A DNA stretch of 58,269 bases from DAIOEK01 sp036746315 (GTDB taxonomy: Bacteria > Chloroflexota > Anaerolineae > Anaerolineales > Anaerolineaceae), in NCBI GenBank assembly GCA_036746315.1, contig DAIOEK010000015.1, positions 1 through 58,269 of the forward strand, in the 5' to 3' direction. Positions 25,580-33,269 of the stretch are shown here, piece after piece. The notes beneath the pieces are model-generated. The model saw nothing but the letters and a program-made list of their open reading frames with translations, did no database searches and was not told the DNA's origin. The position numbers were made by a program, and so were the translations under genes. Position 1 is the first letter of the stretch. Every line of letters begins with the position of its first letter.

Positions 25580-26653
25580 ATGAAATCTTCGAAACGGTTG
25601 TTTTTTGTATTGCTGCTAATCACAGTTTTCATCATCGCTGCCTGCGCACCGGCAATGTCTGCTGCGCCTGAAGCGCAGGAGGCAAATGAGTTGCCCGTTG
25701 CACTGGCGCCCTCCGCGCCACGGACGAACCAGGCGGACCCAATGGCGGAGCAGGCAATCGCCGCGCCCGCCGCTCCGGCAGCGGAAGCGGAACTACCGGA
25801 AGCCAAAGCCGACACCACCATCTATAACACCTCCGGCAGGGATGCCGCCGAGGTAGCCGGCGTCCCGGACCCCAACCGCAAGATCATCAAGAACGCCGAA
25901 GTGGTGATATTGGTGGAAGACACCGATGTTGCCATCGATCGCATCACCCAGGTGGCGGCGGATGTGGGCGGGTATCTGGTCAGCACCAAGTCGTGGTTCC
26001 AACAGGAGATCGGCGGCACCTACAAGTACGCCACCATCACTCTGGGCGTTCCGGTGGATGATTTCGAGCGCGCCCTGCGCCGGGTGCGCGATATTTCGCT
26101 GAACGTCGAGAACGAGGTCACCACCGGTGAGGATGTCTCGCAGGAGTACGTCGATCTGCAATCCAAGCTGGAGAGCCTGCAAGCCACCCGCGCACGCATC
26201 ACCGGCTTTTTGGAAGACGCCCAATCGGTGGAAGAAGCGCTGCGTATCAACGATCAACTGGCGGGGGTCGAGCAGCAGATCAACGAAACGCTGGGGCGGA
26301 TGAATTACCTCGCCGGACGGGCGGCTTTTTCCACCATCACCGTCACCATCAACCCCAAAATCCGCGAGGTGACACCCACCCCCACCGCGACCGCCACAAT
26401 CACCCCCACGCCGCGCCCCACCTTTACCCCCACCCCCTGGCAGCCGGGCAAAACACTGGATAAAGCCGGGCACAAGCTGGGTAACACCTACCGCGAACTG
26501 GTGGACGGTTTGATCTGGTTCGTGGTATATACGCTGCCGGTGTTGCTGCCCTGGGCGCTGGTGATCTTCGGGTTATATTGGCTATTCCGCGGCAGGCTGG
26601 CAAAGTGGTTTGCCCCGCGCGAAAAGCCCGAAAAGCACAAGGACGAGAAATAG
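25580..26653 (+). CDS. DUF4349 lipoprotein
   Basis: A 357-residue surface protein anchored at both ends. Lipobox FIIAAC near residue 19, then an Ala/Pro-rich spacer. The DUF4349 core starts at about residue 95 (RKIIKNAEVVILVEDTDVAIDRI) and includes a coiled-coil segment (LQSKLESLQATRARITGFLEDAQSVEEALRINDQLAGVEQQI). A Pro/Thr linker and a C-terminal membrane helix (LIWFVVYTLPVLLPWALVIFGLYW) with a basic tail follow. GGGAGGAG precedes the chosen ATG. Biochemical role is unknown for the family. Confidence 0.88.
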   Translation: MKSSKRLFFVLLLITVFIIAACAPAMSAAPEAQEANELPVALAPSAPRTNQADPMAEQAIAAPAAPAAEAELPEAKADTTIYNTSGRDAAEVAGVPDPNRKIIKNAEVVILVEDTDVAIDRITQVAADVGGYLVSTKSWFQQEIGGTYKYATITLGVPVDDFERALRRVRDISLNVENEVTTGEDVSQEYVDLQSKLESLQATRARITGFLEDAQSVEEALRINDQLAGVEQQINETLGRMNYLAGRAAFSTITVTINPKIREVTPTPTATATITPTPRPTFTPTPWQPGKTLDKAGHKLGNTYRELVDGLIWFVVYTLPVLLPWALVIFGLYWLFRGRLAKWFAPREKPEKHKDEK

Positions 26654-26671
26654 CATGGTTATGGAATGCAG

Positions 26672-26702
26672 ACCGGCAGGGGAAATCCCCTGCCGGTTTT
26701 TT
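26672..26702 (+). terminator. Intrinsic terminator of the DUF4349 gene
   Basis: Eleven-base-pair stem ACCGGCAGGGG with its complement, AAAT loop, then six T. It lies 19 bases after the stop. Confidence 0.92.
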
Positions 26703-26718
26703 GATTCATTCCGCAGCC
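26687..26718 (+). repeat. Direct repeat, copy 2 (within and after the DUF4349 terminator)
   Basis: Right arm of the terminator, its T run and GATTCATTCCGCAGCC; partner of 25406-25436. The two copies bracket the DUF4349 gene and are about 1.28 kb apart. Confidence 0.7.
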
Positions 26719-26797
26719 AAATTAACGGGATAAAACGCCCAATCATATTTCATATTATGCTTTAATATCGGAGAGATCTTTCATTCGAGGACTGATT

Positions 26798-28189
26798 ATG
26801 AGCCATCGATCCGTAATTTTTACTCTGATCTGCATCCTGATGCTGCCCCTTGCCGGATGCGCAGCACCGGTAATCCAAACGACGCCGGATGTACCGACGC
26901 CTACGGTAACATCCCCCGCCAACGCGATGAACACCCCCCCCACGGCGACCACCTTTCCACTGGCAGGCAGATGGAGCGGAAAAGCCCGCAACGGGGATGC
27001 TGAATTTGAGGTCACGATCCACCTCTTGTCTGACTGCGCACTGAATGAGGTGTGCGGCAGCTTCGATATTCCTGTGGTGCCATGCTCCGGAGAGTATGTT
27101 CTGAGCGGAGAGCAGGACGGGGTATACACATTCACCTTTACCAATACATCAGAAGCTTGTGGAGAGGGTAGTGATAGCTTGCAATTACTGTCTGATGGCG
27201 GTTTGAAATTTACCAGTATCGGAAGTTACGGCACCAACCAGGGCGTTTTACAGCGAACAGCGCTGCCGGTGATCTTCGATGATGACGGCAGCCCGGATGG
27301 GACCGTGGCGCTGCTTTACCTGCTAAGCGAGCCATCGGCGACAATAAAGAGCGTGATAATCTCGCACGGAGAGGCGCATCCGCCGGTATACATTCAGCAC
27401 ATCGGGCGCATGCTGGCAGACTTGGGACACAACAATATTCCACTGGGCGCCGGCGCAGCACAGGCGCTGATACCAGGAGAGGACTTTCCCGAATGGCTGC
27501 GCGAATTGGCGGATGGGTTCTGGGGCTTCGCCGACCTCGCCGACACGCGCAGCTTCCCCACACAAGATGCCGCCGGGCTAATGGTTTCGCTGCTCAAGCA
27601 ATCCCCCGAACCACTGGCAATCTTCGTAAGTGGTCCATGTACCGATCTCGCACTGGCATTACGCATGGAACCCTCGATCAAGGACAAAATATCCGGTGTG
27701 TACATCATGGGTGGGGCGGCATATGTATCCGGCAATCTCACCGACTTCTCTGCCAATCCACAGAATACCAGTGCGGAGTGGAATATCTACATCGACCCTC
27801 TGGCTGCCTCCGAGGTGTTCTCGGCTGGCATCCCGGTTGTACTGATTCCGTTGGATGCCACCAACCAGGTGAGTGCGACCACAGAGGATACCAAAGCATG
27901 GCGGCAGGGGGATGCGGCTGCCAGACGTGCGGCGGATTTTTACGACATGCTGCTGGGCGGCGATGTTAACCGGCATATGGGCCTTTGGGATGTGATGACA
28001 GCGGTAATAATGACTCACCCCGAAATGTGTCCTCTCACACCGCTACGGCTGGAGGTAACAACCGATGCCGGGGATCACTACGGGCAAACGGTGGTGATTG
28101 GGGTGGGCGATCCTAATGTGCAGGTGTGTCTGAATCCCAATTCGGATTCCATTCGTAACCAACTGCGGGAGACATTCAAGGGGGAATGA
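26798..28189 (+). CDS. Lipoprotein with nucleoside-hydrolase-like domain
   Basis: An exported 463-residue protein: lipobox LPLAGC, Pro/Thr spacer, a Cys-containing beta domain (residues about 55-150), then a nucleoside-hydrolase-like fold from about 155 to 455. Recognisable blocks are IFDDDGSPDGTVALLYLL, in place of the metal-site DxDxGxDDA, FVSGPCTDLALAL, YIMGGAAY, and WNIYIDPLAASEVFSAGIP. The second Asp of the DDA pair is Gly here, so catalysis is uncertain; it may bind rather than cleave nucleosides. GAGGA precedes the ATG. An extracellular salvage role would be novel for this family. Confidence 0.75.
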   Translation: MSHRSVIFTLICILMLPLAGCAAPVIQTTPDVPTPTVTSPANAMNTPPTATTFPLAGRWSGKARNGDAEFEVTIHLLSDCALNEVCGSFDIPVVPCSGEYVLSGEQDGVYTFTFTNTSEACGEGSDSLQLLSDGGLKFTSIGSYGTNQGVLQRTALPVIFDDDGSPDGTVALLYLLSEPSATIKSVIISHGEAHPPVYIQHIGRMLADLGHNNIPLGAGAAQALIPGEDFPEWLRELADGFWGFADLADTRSFPTQDAAGLMVSLLKQSPEPLAIFVSGPCTDLALALRMEPSIKDKISGVYIMGGAAYVSGNLTDFSANPQNTSAEWNIYIDPLAASEVFSAGIPVVLIPLDATNQVSATTEDTKAWRQGDAAARRAADFYDMLLGGDVNRHMGLWDVMTAVIMTHPEMCPLTPLRLEVTTDAGDHYGQTVVIGVGDPNVQVCLNPNSDSIRNQLRETFKGE

Positions 28190-28257
28190 GGCAAAACACC
28201 CGACATGAAGTGTGCTCTTGGATGGAAAATCTCCATCCAGCAAATAGCACAACAGAA

Positions 28258-28421
28258 TTTCGCAGAGATGCTTCACTCCGTTCAGCATGACAGGCTTTGC
28301 TCACAGGGCGTTTCTGTCATTCTGAACCCCGTAAGGGCGACCGCGAAGCACCCACTTGGAGGGAGAATCTCTGCACAATCCGATATTTCAAAACGTCTCT
28401 CGCAGAGATTCCTCACGCGAC
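28258..28421. repeat. Cluster of inverted 'GTCATTCTGAAC' repeats
   Basis: The stretch 28315-28376 begins TGTCATTCTGAAC and ends GAGAATCTCTGC. The stretch 28258-28291 is a related copy in reverse (complement begins TGTCATGCTGAACGGAGTG and ends CATCTCTGCGAA). A third partial reverse copy lies at 28392-28421. Such TGTCATTCTGAxC...GAATCTC elements are dispersed intergenic repeats in several phyla. Here they lie between two convergent genes, where opposed copies could pair into a long hairpin. Confidence 0.65.
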
Positions 28422-28430
28422 CGGCGGCAT

Positions 28431-28462
28431 AAAAAAAGCAGGTCCGGCGTGTGCCGGACCTG
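28431..28462 (-). terminator. Intrinsic terminator of the lipoprotein gene 28471-30498
   Basis: Arms CAGGTCCGGC and exact complement with a four-base loop; on the minus strand seven T follow the stem. It begins nine bases after the stop. Confidence 0.92.
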
Positions 28463-28470
28463 TTGAGTGG

Positions 28471-30498
28471 CTAAGGGGCGTTGACCACCAGGGTGAAGGT
28501 GCTGCTGACATCCAGACTGCCCGGGTTGATCTGGCGGATGTCGTGGGGTGAGGTGGTGCCGATGGTTCCCGAGACGGGCGGCACCTGCACATGGAAATCG
28601 TTGATGCCCGGGTTCTCGAAGCGGGCGGCAAAGAAGTAAGATCCCCACATATCATTACCCGCCGGGATGGGGGTGCTGGAGGTGTAATCGGGGCAGTAGA
28701 AGCGGATGTTCTCGGTGACGCCGGGCGTGGTGTAATCCAGAATGTTGAAATCGGTCAGCGTGGTTGAAGAGGCGCCAAATTCCGGACGCAGCTTGTTGAC
28801 GATGAACTGCCCTTTGGTTTTGCCCTGGTAATTTCCGGTGCATTTGCCAACCTGGATGTTATCGGTCTCGTAATTGATCCTGCCGTGCCCGGTGTAGTAG
28901 ACCGTTTTGTTGGTGTAGTCGTAATTGATCTTGAGCGGTACTTCGGAGGTGATGGAGAGCACCATTTTGATGCCCGGTTCACTGATCGTGGCAGTCGAGT
29001 CGATCTTCAGGCGCAGGTTGCAGTTGGCGGCTTTCTTGATCACCTTGTCGATGGTGTCGGTTCCGTAGGTTTTTTGATAGCGCTGCGAGATGAGCCTGGT
29101 GAAAGCCGCGCGGGGGCTTTTGAGTGTCTTCGCTGCGAAGTATGCGTCGAAATCATCCTTCGAGACGCAGTTTTCCAGGTTCCTTTTGAAGTTCTTCTCG
29201 AACTGGAGGATCAGGTTCTGGATGGAGGTTTCCATCCACTCGAGCACCTGCTGCTTGTCGGCGGCATTGGTGTAGCGGGTATCCATCTCCTCCATCAGGG
29301 CGATGGTGTCCGTCCACCCGGTGAGCGTCTGGCTGCGCTGATTCATTTCCAGGTAGGCTGAGGGGATGAGGGGCGTCAGGTCGGAATCTTCGGCGGCATC
29401 GTTCTGCTTGATTTGCGAGTCGCGATCGGTCGGGGGATGCTCGGCGGCGTTCTGCCGGATGGCGGAGCGGGTGGTCTTGCCCGTTCCGGCGGGGGCGGTG
29501 CGATTCTGGGGGATATCCCACGGCTGCATCACCCACCCACCGTTTTTCACGGGGGCTGCCAGCTTCATGGCAGAGGCGGAGGCGGCCGGGTCGCCCTCAC
29601 CGTAGGCGCCGGTGAAGTAGAACTCGGAGCCGTCGGGGTTGAAACTGAAGGTGGAGAGCACCTCGTCACTGGAGATGGTGGTGTCGGGCGGAGGGGTGAT
29701 GGTGAGCACGGCAGGCACATCCAGATCCAGCCCGACCGGCTCGACCAGCACGGCACCCAGCAAGCCGCCACTGAGCGGCGCGCCTTCCATGCCGGAGATC
29801 ACCTTGAGGGTGAAGACGAACGTGTCATCCACTGCGCCCGCGGGGATGGTGTAGGTGTATTCCGCGCCGGAGGTGCCGGTGACGCTCAACTGCCCGCCGT
29901 CCGGCCCGATCTCCTGGGAGGCGGATGCCGGGGTTGGCATGAGTCCCAGGTCGTTGGGGTCGAAGTTCTGCGGGTCGATATTCTCGAAGTTGAAGTTCGA
30001 GAAATCCATATTGTTGATGTCGGGCATGGTGATGTCTTGCGCCAGGGTGACGGTGAGCGGGTTGGGCGTTTGGGGCGGCGTTTGCACGGTCACCTCGAGC
30101 GCTTTGCCATCCTTCCCGCCATTGACGGGGATCAGGCGGTACGCGAGGCGCGAATCCGAGGGGACGGGGAAGTCTTCATAGGAGTGGGCATCCCCCGCCA
30201 GTTCAAGGTAGGGGACGAAATCGCCACCCCCCACGCTGATCTCGATGCGGTAGGCATCGGCGGAGAGGCTGTCCCACCCAAGCTCCACCGAGATGGGCGA
30301 GGTCGCATCCGCGCTGAAGGCGCCGTCACTGTCGCTCAAGGCGGCGGGGGCGGGCGTCTTTTTGGCCGGGGGTGGCGCATCGGTGGAAGTGCTGTCGGTT
30401 GAACGGGATAGTTTTTGGGTGATTGAGGCGGGCAATCCGCAGGCGGTGCTGACGAAGATGAAGATCAACAAAGGGAAGAGGAAAGTGCGAATCTTCAT
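28471..30498 (-). CDS. Large surface lipoprotein with fibronectin-like and ZU5-like segments
   Basis: A 675-residue exported lipoprotein (lipobox FVSTAC, Cys20). A Pro-rich spacer is followed by a fibronectin-type-III-like domain (about 60-135), an Asn/Asp/Phe-rich stretch (NMDFSNFNFENIDPQNFDP) near 160, and a domain with GPDGGQLSV and YTIPAGAVDD that resembles ZU5/immunoglobulin-like folds. A helical segment (about 400-470) and a beta-rich C-terminus follow. No enzyme motif. GAGG sits eight bases before the ATG. Function unknown; a scaffold or adhesive role is a guess. Confidence 0.75.
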   Translation of the reverse strand: MKIRTFLFPLLIFIFVSTACGLPASITQKLSRSTDSTSTDAPPPAKKTPAPAALSDSDGAFSADATSPISVELGWDSLSADAYRIEISVGGGDFVPYLELAGDAHSYEDFPVPSDSRLAYRLIPVNGGKDGKALEVTVQTPPQTPNPLTVTLAQDITMPDINNMDFSNFNFENIDPQNFDPNDLGLMPTPASASQEIGPDGGQLSVTGTSGAEYTYTIPAGAVDDTFVFTLKVISGMEGAPLSGGLLGAVLVEPVGLDLDVPAVLTITPPPDTTISSDEVLSTFSFNPDGSEFYFTGAYGEGDPAASASAMKLAAPVKNGGWVMQPWDIPQNRTAPAGTGKTTRSAIRQNAAEHPPTDRDSQIKQNDAAEDSDLTPLIPSAYLEMNQRSQTLTGWTDTIALMEEMDTRYTNAADKQQVLEWMETSIQNLILQFEKNFKRNLENCVSKDDFDAYFAAKTLKSPRAAFTRLISQRYQKTYGTDTIDKVIKKAANCNLRLKIDSTATISEPGIKMVLSITSEVPLKINYDYTNKTVYYTGHGRINYETDNIQVGKCTGNYQGKTKGQFIVNKLRPEFGASSTTLTDFNILDYTTPGVTENIRFYCPDYTSSTPIPAGNDMWGSYFFAARFENPGINDFHVQVPPVSGTIGTTSPHDIRQINPGSLDVSSTFTLVVNAP

Positions 30499-30604
30499 AT
30501 ATTAACCTCGAGAGTAAAGTTGCTAAATAGCACCATTATTATCAGATTTATCGTCAGGAATATAAAACAGTTGTAGCAGGTTTAATCAAACCGGGGATTT
30601 AATA

Positions 30605-30640
30605 GAAAAAGCCTCACCCATCCGCAGACGGGGCTGAGGC
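30605..30640 (-). terminator. Terminator after the small gene 30684-30911
   Basis: Stem GCCTCA-CCC against GGG-C-TGAGGC with one bulge; reading on the minus strand it is followed by five T. Its position 44 bases after the stop supports that the short gene is real. Confidence 0.65.
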
Positions 30641-30683
30641 AATTGATTACCAGGGGGGAATCTCGCTGCAATATGCCCGGAAG

Positions 30684-30911
30684 CTATTTCCCCATGGATT
30701 TCCCATCGGTCCCTTCGCGGGGCACAGGTTTTGACTTTTGGGGTAGATTCGCGGCGCTGCCTGCCGACGAGGTGGTGGATCCCACCCGACCCGCACGAAG
30801 TTCTTCCAGCAGTTTTTCGATACGATGGTCCAGATCCTGATAGTAGTTGAAGTCTGTCGATTCGCTACGCTTGGCGGGTTTTCCTGATTTGCCGGTATCC
30901 ATCTCTGCCAT
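30684..30911 (-). CDS. Small hydrophilic protein, unknown
   Basis: A 75-residue, highly charged, Ser/Gly/Lys-rich protein without hydrophobic segments. A short amphipathic helix (YYQDLDHRIEKLLEELRAG) in the middle is the only structured part expected. AAAGGA lies eight bases before a second in-frame ATG (30902), so that may be the true start. Not recognised. The terminator behind it and its ribosome site make it a likely gene. Confidence 0.5.
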   Translation of the reverse strand: MAEMDTGKSGKPAKRSESTDFNYYQDLDHRIEKLLEELRAGRVGSTTSSAGSAANLPQKSKPVPREGTDGKSMGK

Positions 30912-31129
30912 CCTTTCACCAGTGCTCTTTCGATCCCCGTAGAAGGAAAAACTGCCCGAAAATTGCAGGAAGATAAATAATCAATTACGACATATCGTCG
31001 GGGATAAGGCGCTGTATCGATGACTCGTTTTTGAGTAAAAACATTCTACTGTAAAAAGAATGTCTATACAATAGGGTGTTTAAAACAAGTCAATGGGTAT
31101 TGCCAGGCGCAAAGGCGGTTTAACCCTGT

Positions 31130-31804
31130 TCAGTGGATGTTTTCAGCAATCCGCACCAGGTCATCGGCGGAGACTTGCGCGTCGTCGGTGATCAGCAGCA
31201 GGTAAAGATCCCCGACCTGCCAGCGGAGATTGCGCAGGTCAAGGTCGCCCCGCCAGGTGACTTCGAAATGTCCACCGGCGGAGTCGGTCGGGTTGGAAAC
31301 GTAGGAAGCATCCCATGCGCCGGAATAGAGCCTTGCGGGCTGCCCGTTAATGGAAAGCTCCCCACCCTGCACGGTTTCCGACAGCTTGAGGGGGATGACA
31401 TCCGCATGTGAGGATTGCACAAGCGTGATGGTCTTCATCTCGGTGAGGGCAGGGTCTGCTCCGGGCAGGGAACGGGGAACGATGAAATTGATCGACAGCA
31501 ATTCCTTTTGCGCGTCGTAGAAAGGCTCGCCCATGCCATACCCTTCGGGCAGCCAGGATGGGGTGAGCACCGACCAGCCAGCCTGCCGGGAAGTCTGTTG
31601 CAGCAGCTCGGCGGGGACAAATGAGGGCAGCGGGACGGGGGTGATTTGCGGCAGGGGCTGCGGAGCGGGTGTGGATGTTCCCGACGTGGGTGAAGGCGGA
31701 AGAGTAGGCGCCGGAGCGGCAGGCAGGTTGATCCTGACCAGCCATACGGCAACGATCAGCAGGACCAATATCACAACCACGGTGAGGGGGAGTTTGGTTT
31801 TCAT
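31130..31804 (-). CDS. Membrane-anchored DUF4367-like protein
   Basis: A 224-residue protein with one N-terminal membrane anchor (LTVVVILVLLIVAVWLV, no lipobox Cys), a Pro/Thr-rich spacer (PTLPPSPTSGTSTPAPQPLPQ, in part) and an extracytoplasmic domain. The pattern PSWLPEGYGMGEPFY, LSINGQPARLYSG, then WQVGDLYLLLITDDAQVSADDLVRIAENI matches the DUF4367 layout found in anti-sigma-associated and outer-surface proteins. The start at MKTKLPL was preferred, since the upstream in-frame extension lacks a ribosome site. Function unknown. Confidence 0.7.
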   Translation of the reverse strand: MKTKLPLTVVVILVLLIVAVWLVRINLPAAPAPTLPPSPTSGTSTPAPQPLPQITPVPLPSFVPAELLQQTSRQAGWSVLTPSWLPEGYGMGEPFYDAQKELLSINFIVPRSLPGADPALTEMKTITLVQSSHADVIPLKLSETVQGGELSINGQPARLYSGAWDASYVSNPTDSAGGHFEVTWRGDLDLRNLRWQVGDLYLLLITDDAQVSADDLVRIAENIH

Positions 31805-31941
31805 AAGCGGCGACCCTGATGAGAAATTATAGCACCACCGAAAGAGCCACATGGGAGCTGCATCCCATGAGAGTTGCCAAGCGAGCAGAGATCCCCCTCC
31901 CATCTGTAGCTATTCGGGATAAAAGAAAATGTAAACCATAC

Positions 31942-31984
31942 TTGACATTTTAAAACATATCATTATAATGTAAAGTATACATTA
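31942..31984 (+). promoter_or_regulatory. Promoter and palindromic operator of the XRE gene
   Basis: TTGACA at 31942-31947 and TATAAT at 31964-31969, spaced 16 bases. The inverted repeat TAATGTA-n5-TACATTA (31966-31984) overlaps the -10 and the start of transcription, as expected for autorepression by the small HTH protein that follows. Confidence 0.7.
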
Positions 31985-31990
31985 CATCGG

Positions 31991-32221
31991 ATGGACAGAA
32001 TGAACCTTTTTAACAAACTGAAAGAAATACGTGGACAGCTGGGTCTTACCCAGGAACAACTTGCCGGCATGGTGGGTGTGACCCGGCAAACAATCATCGC
32101 CATTGAAAAGGAAAAGTTTGTACCATCAGTTAAACTGGCCTTGGAGCTTGCCCGCGCGCTCGATACACCCCTTGAAAAAATTTTTTGGCTGGAAAACAGC
32201 CAGGGAGCAAAAAATGGATAA
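31991..32221 (+). CDS. XRE-family HTH transcriptional regulator
   Basis: A 76-residue DNA-binding protein consisting only of the lambda-repressor-like fold: LKEIRGQLGLTQEQLAGMVGVTRQTIIAIEKEKFVPSVKLALELARALDTPLEKIF, in part. It is of the YozG-like type that is often paired with a small membrane protein, as here, where the next gene overlaps it by eight bases. A second ATG three codons in is also possible. Probably represses its own operon through the palindrome upstream. Confidence 0.9.
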   Translation: MDRMNLFNKLKEIRGQLGLTQEQLAGMVGVTRQTIIAIEKEKFVPSVKLALELARALDTPLEKIFWLENSQGAKNG

Positions 32222-32615
32222 GCAATTATTCCCTTACTATGTAAGTAGAACGGCAATTTCGATCGGTATTGGCATCCTGCTGTACATAACCGGATCACAA
32301 GCATGGGTTGCGATCCTGCTCGGCGGACTGCTGACCGCATTGTTCCTGTATGCCCCGCAGAGCGGACGGTATTCCGTGCATCCCGAGTTCGCCCTCACGC
32401 CGCTGCGTAGGGATGAACATACGCAATTCATCAACGACGCAGCGGGGCGTAATGCATTTGTGGTCAGCATTCTGCTCATTGGCGCGCTGATAATCGGTTT
32501 CGGTGCCGGCGGAACAATTGCCATCCCCTCGTTGGCACTCAAAGCGGTAATGGCAGCGGGGGCATTAACCTACTTTCTTTCCGATTTTTGGATGCGCAGA
32601 ACCAGCCAACAGTAA
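32214..32615 (+). CDS. Small membrane protein paired with XRE regulator
   Basis: A 133-residue protein with four hydrophobic segments: two near the N-terminus (ISIGIGILLYITGSQAWVAILLGGLLTALFLY, in part) and two in the second half. A central loop RRDEHTQFINDAAGRNAF is typical of the DUF2178-like proteins that accompany XRE regulators. Its ATG lies in the last codons of the regulator gene. The role is unknown; signal input to the regulator is plausible. Confidence 0.7.
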   Translation: MDKQLFPYYVSRTAISIGIGILLYITGSQAWVAILLGGLLTALFLYAPQSGRYSVHPEFALTPLRRDEHTQFINDAAGRNAFVVSILLIGALIIGFGAGGTIAIPSLALKAVMAAGALTYFLSDFWMRRTSQQ

Positions 32616-32631
32616 CCCATCCGCAAAAATT

Positions 32632-32648
32632 CCCCCTTTTTTTGGGGG
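32632..32648 (+). terminator. C5-T7-G5 stem-loop after the membrane protein gene
   Basis: CCCCC and GGGGG pair around a loop of seven T. Without a trailing T run it is a weak terminator candidate. It lies 17 bases after the stop. Confidence 0.35.
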
Positions 32649-32828
32649 TTGTCGAATCCGAACTACGTTAAAATAGAATGGAATGCAGAGAATACCTTCA
32701 TCTGCATCGTTGCAGCGAGCCTTTTAAAATCCAACCCGTCCGATCTTTGCTTATCGCGACACCCCAAACCCAGCTTTCGTTTTACTGCGCACAGTCCAAA
32801 CGAAAGTCAACGCCCACGGCAGGATGGC

Positions 32829-33269
32829 ATGTCCAGGAAAAATAGTACCAGTTCATTGCTGCGCAACCTGCTCGATGCACCGGATATCGAGAATTTCATC
32901 GAGTGCAATGCAACCGACATGGAGGATGTGCCATTCCACTTCCATTTGCTGGAAATTTGTGAGCATACCGGCGAGATCCCGGAGCAGGTGATCCGGCGGG
33001 CAGGGATCGAACGGACCTACGGACACCAGCTGTTCAACGGCACCCGCAACCCCTCCCGCGACAAAGTCATCCAATTGGCGATCGGCTTCGGGCTGGATTT
33101 CGAGGCAACCCAGCAACTGTTGCAGGCTGCGCGTAAAAGCCTGCTTTACCCTAAAATCAAACGGGATGCGGCAATCATTCATTGCATCCACCACAAAAAA
33201 GACATCTATGAGACGCAAGCCCTGCTTGAGACCCTGGAAATCACCCTGTTGAGCGGCGAAAAACCATGA
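32829..33269 (+). CDS. HTH-domain protein coupled to a Ser/Thr kinase
   Basis: A 146-residue cytoplasmic protein. A helix-turn-helix of the XRE type runs from about 50 to 105 (TGEIPEQVIRRAGIERTYGHQLFNG...PSRDKVIQLAIGFGLDFE). A helical tail follows with conserved KSLLYPKIKRDAAIIHCI. The same kind of protein sits before receptor-like kinases in other bacteria. The stop overlaps the kinase start (ATGA). The ATG at 32829 is chosen since AGGAT lies just before it. It may be the kinase substrate. Confidence 0.7.
   Translation: MSRKNSTSSLLRNLLDAPDIENFIECNATDMEDVPFHFHLLEICEHTGEIPEQVIRRAGIERTYGHQLFNGTRNPSRDKVIQLAIGFGLDFEATQQLLQAARKSLLYPKIKRDAAIIHCIHHKKDIYETQALLETLEITLLSGEKP

Noticed and set aside
29413..30402. 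329-codon frame on the plus strand
   Set aside because: Gly/Arg-rich shadow of the lipoprotein on the minus strand, which has signal peptide, ribosome site and terminator.
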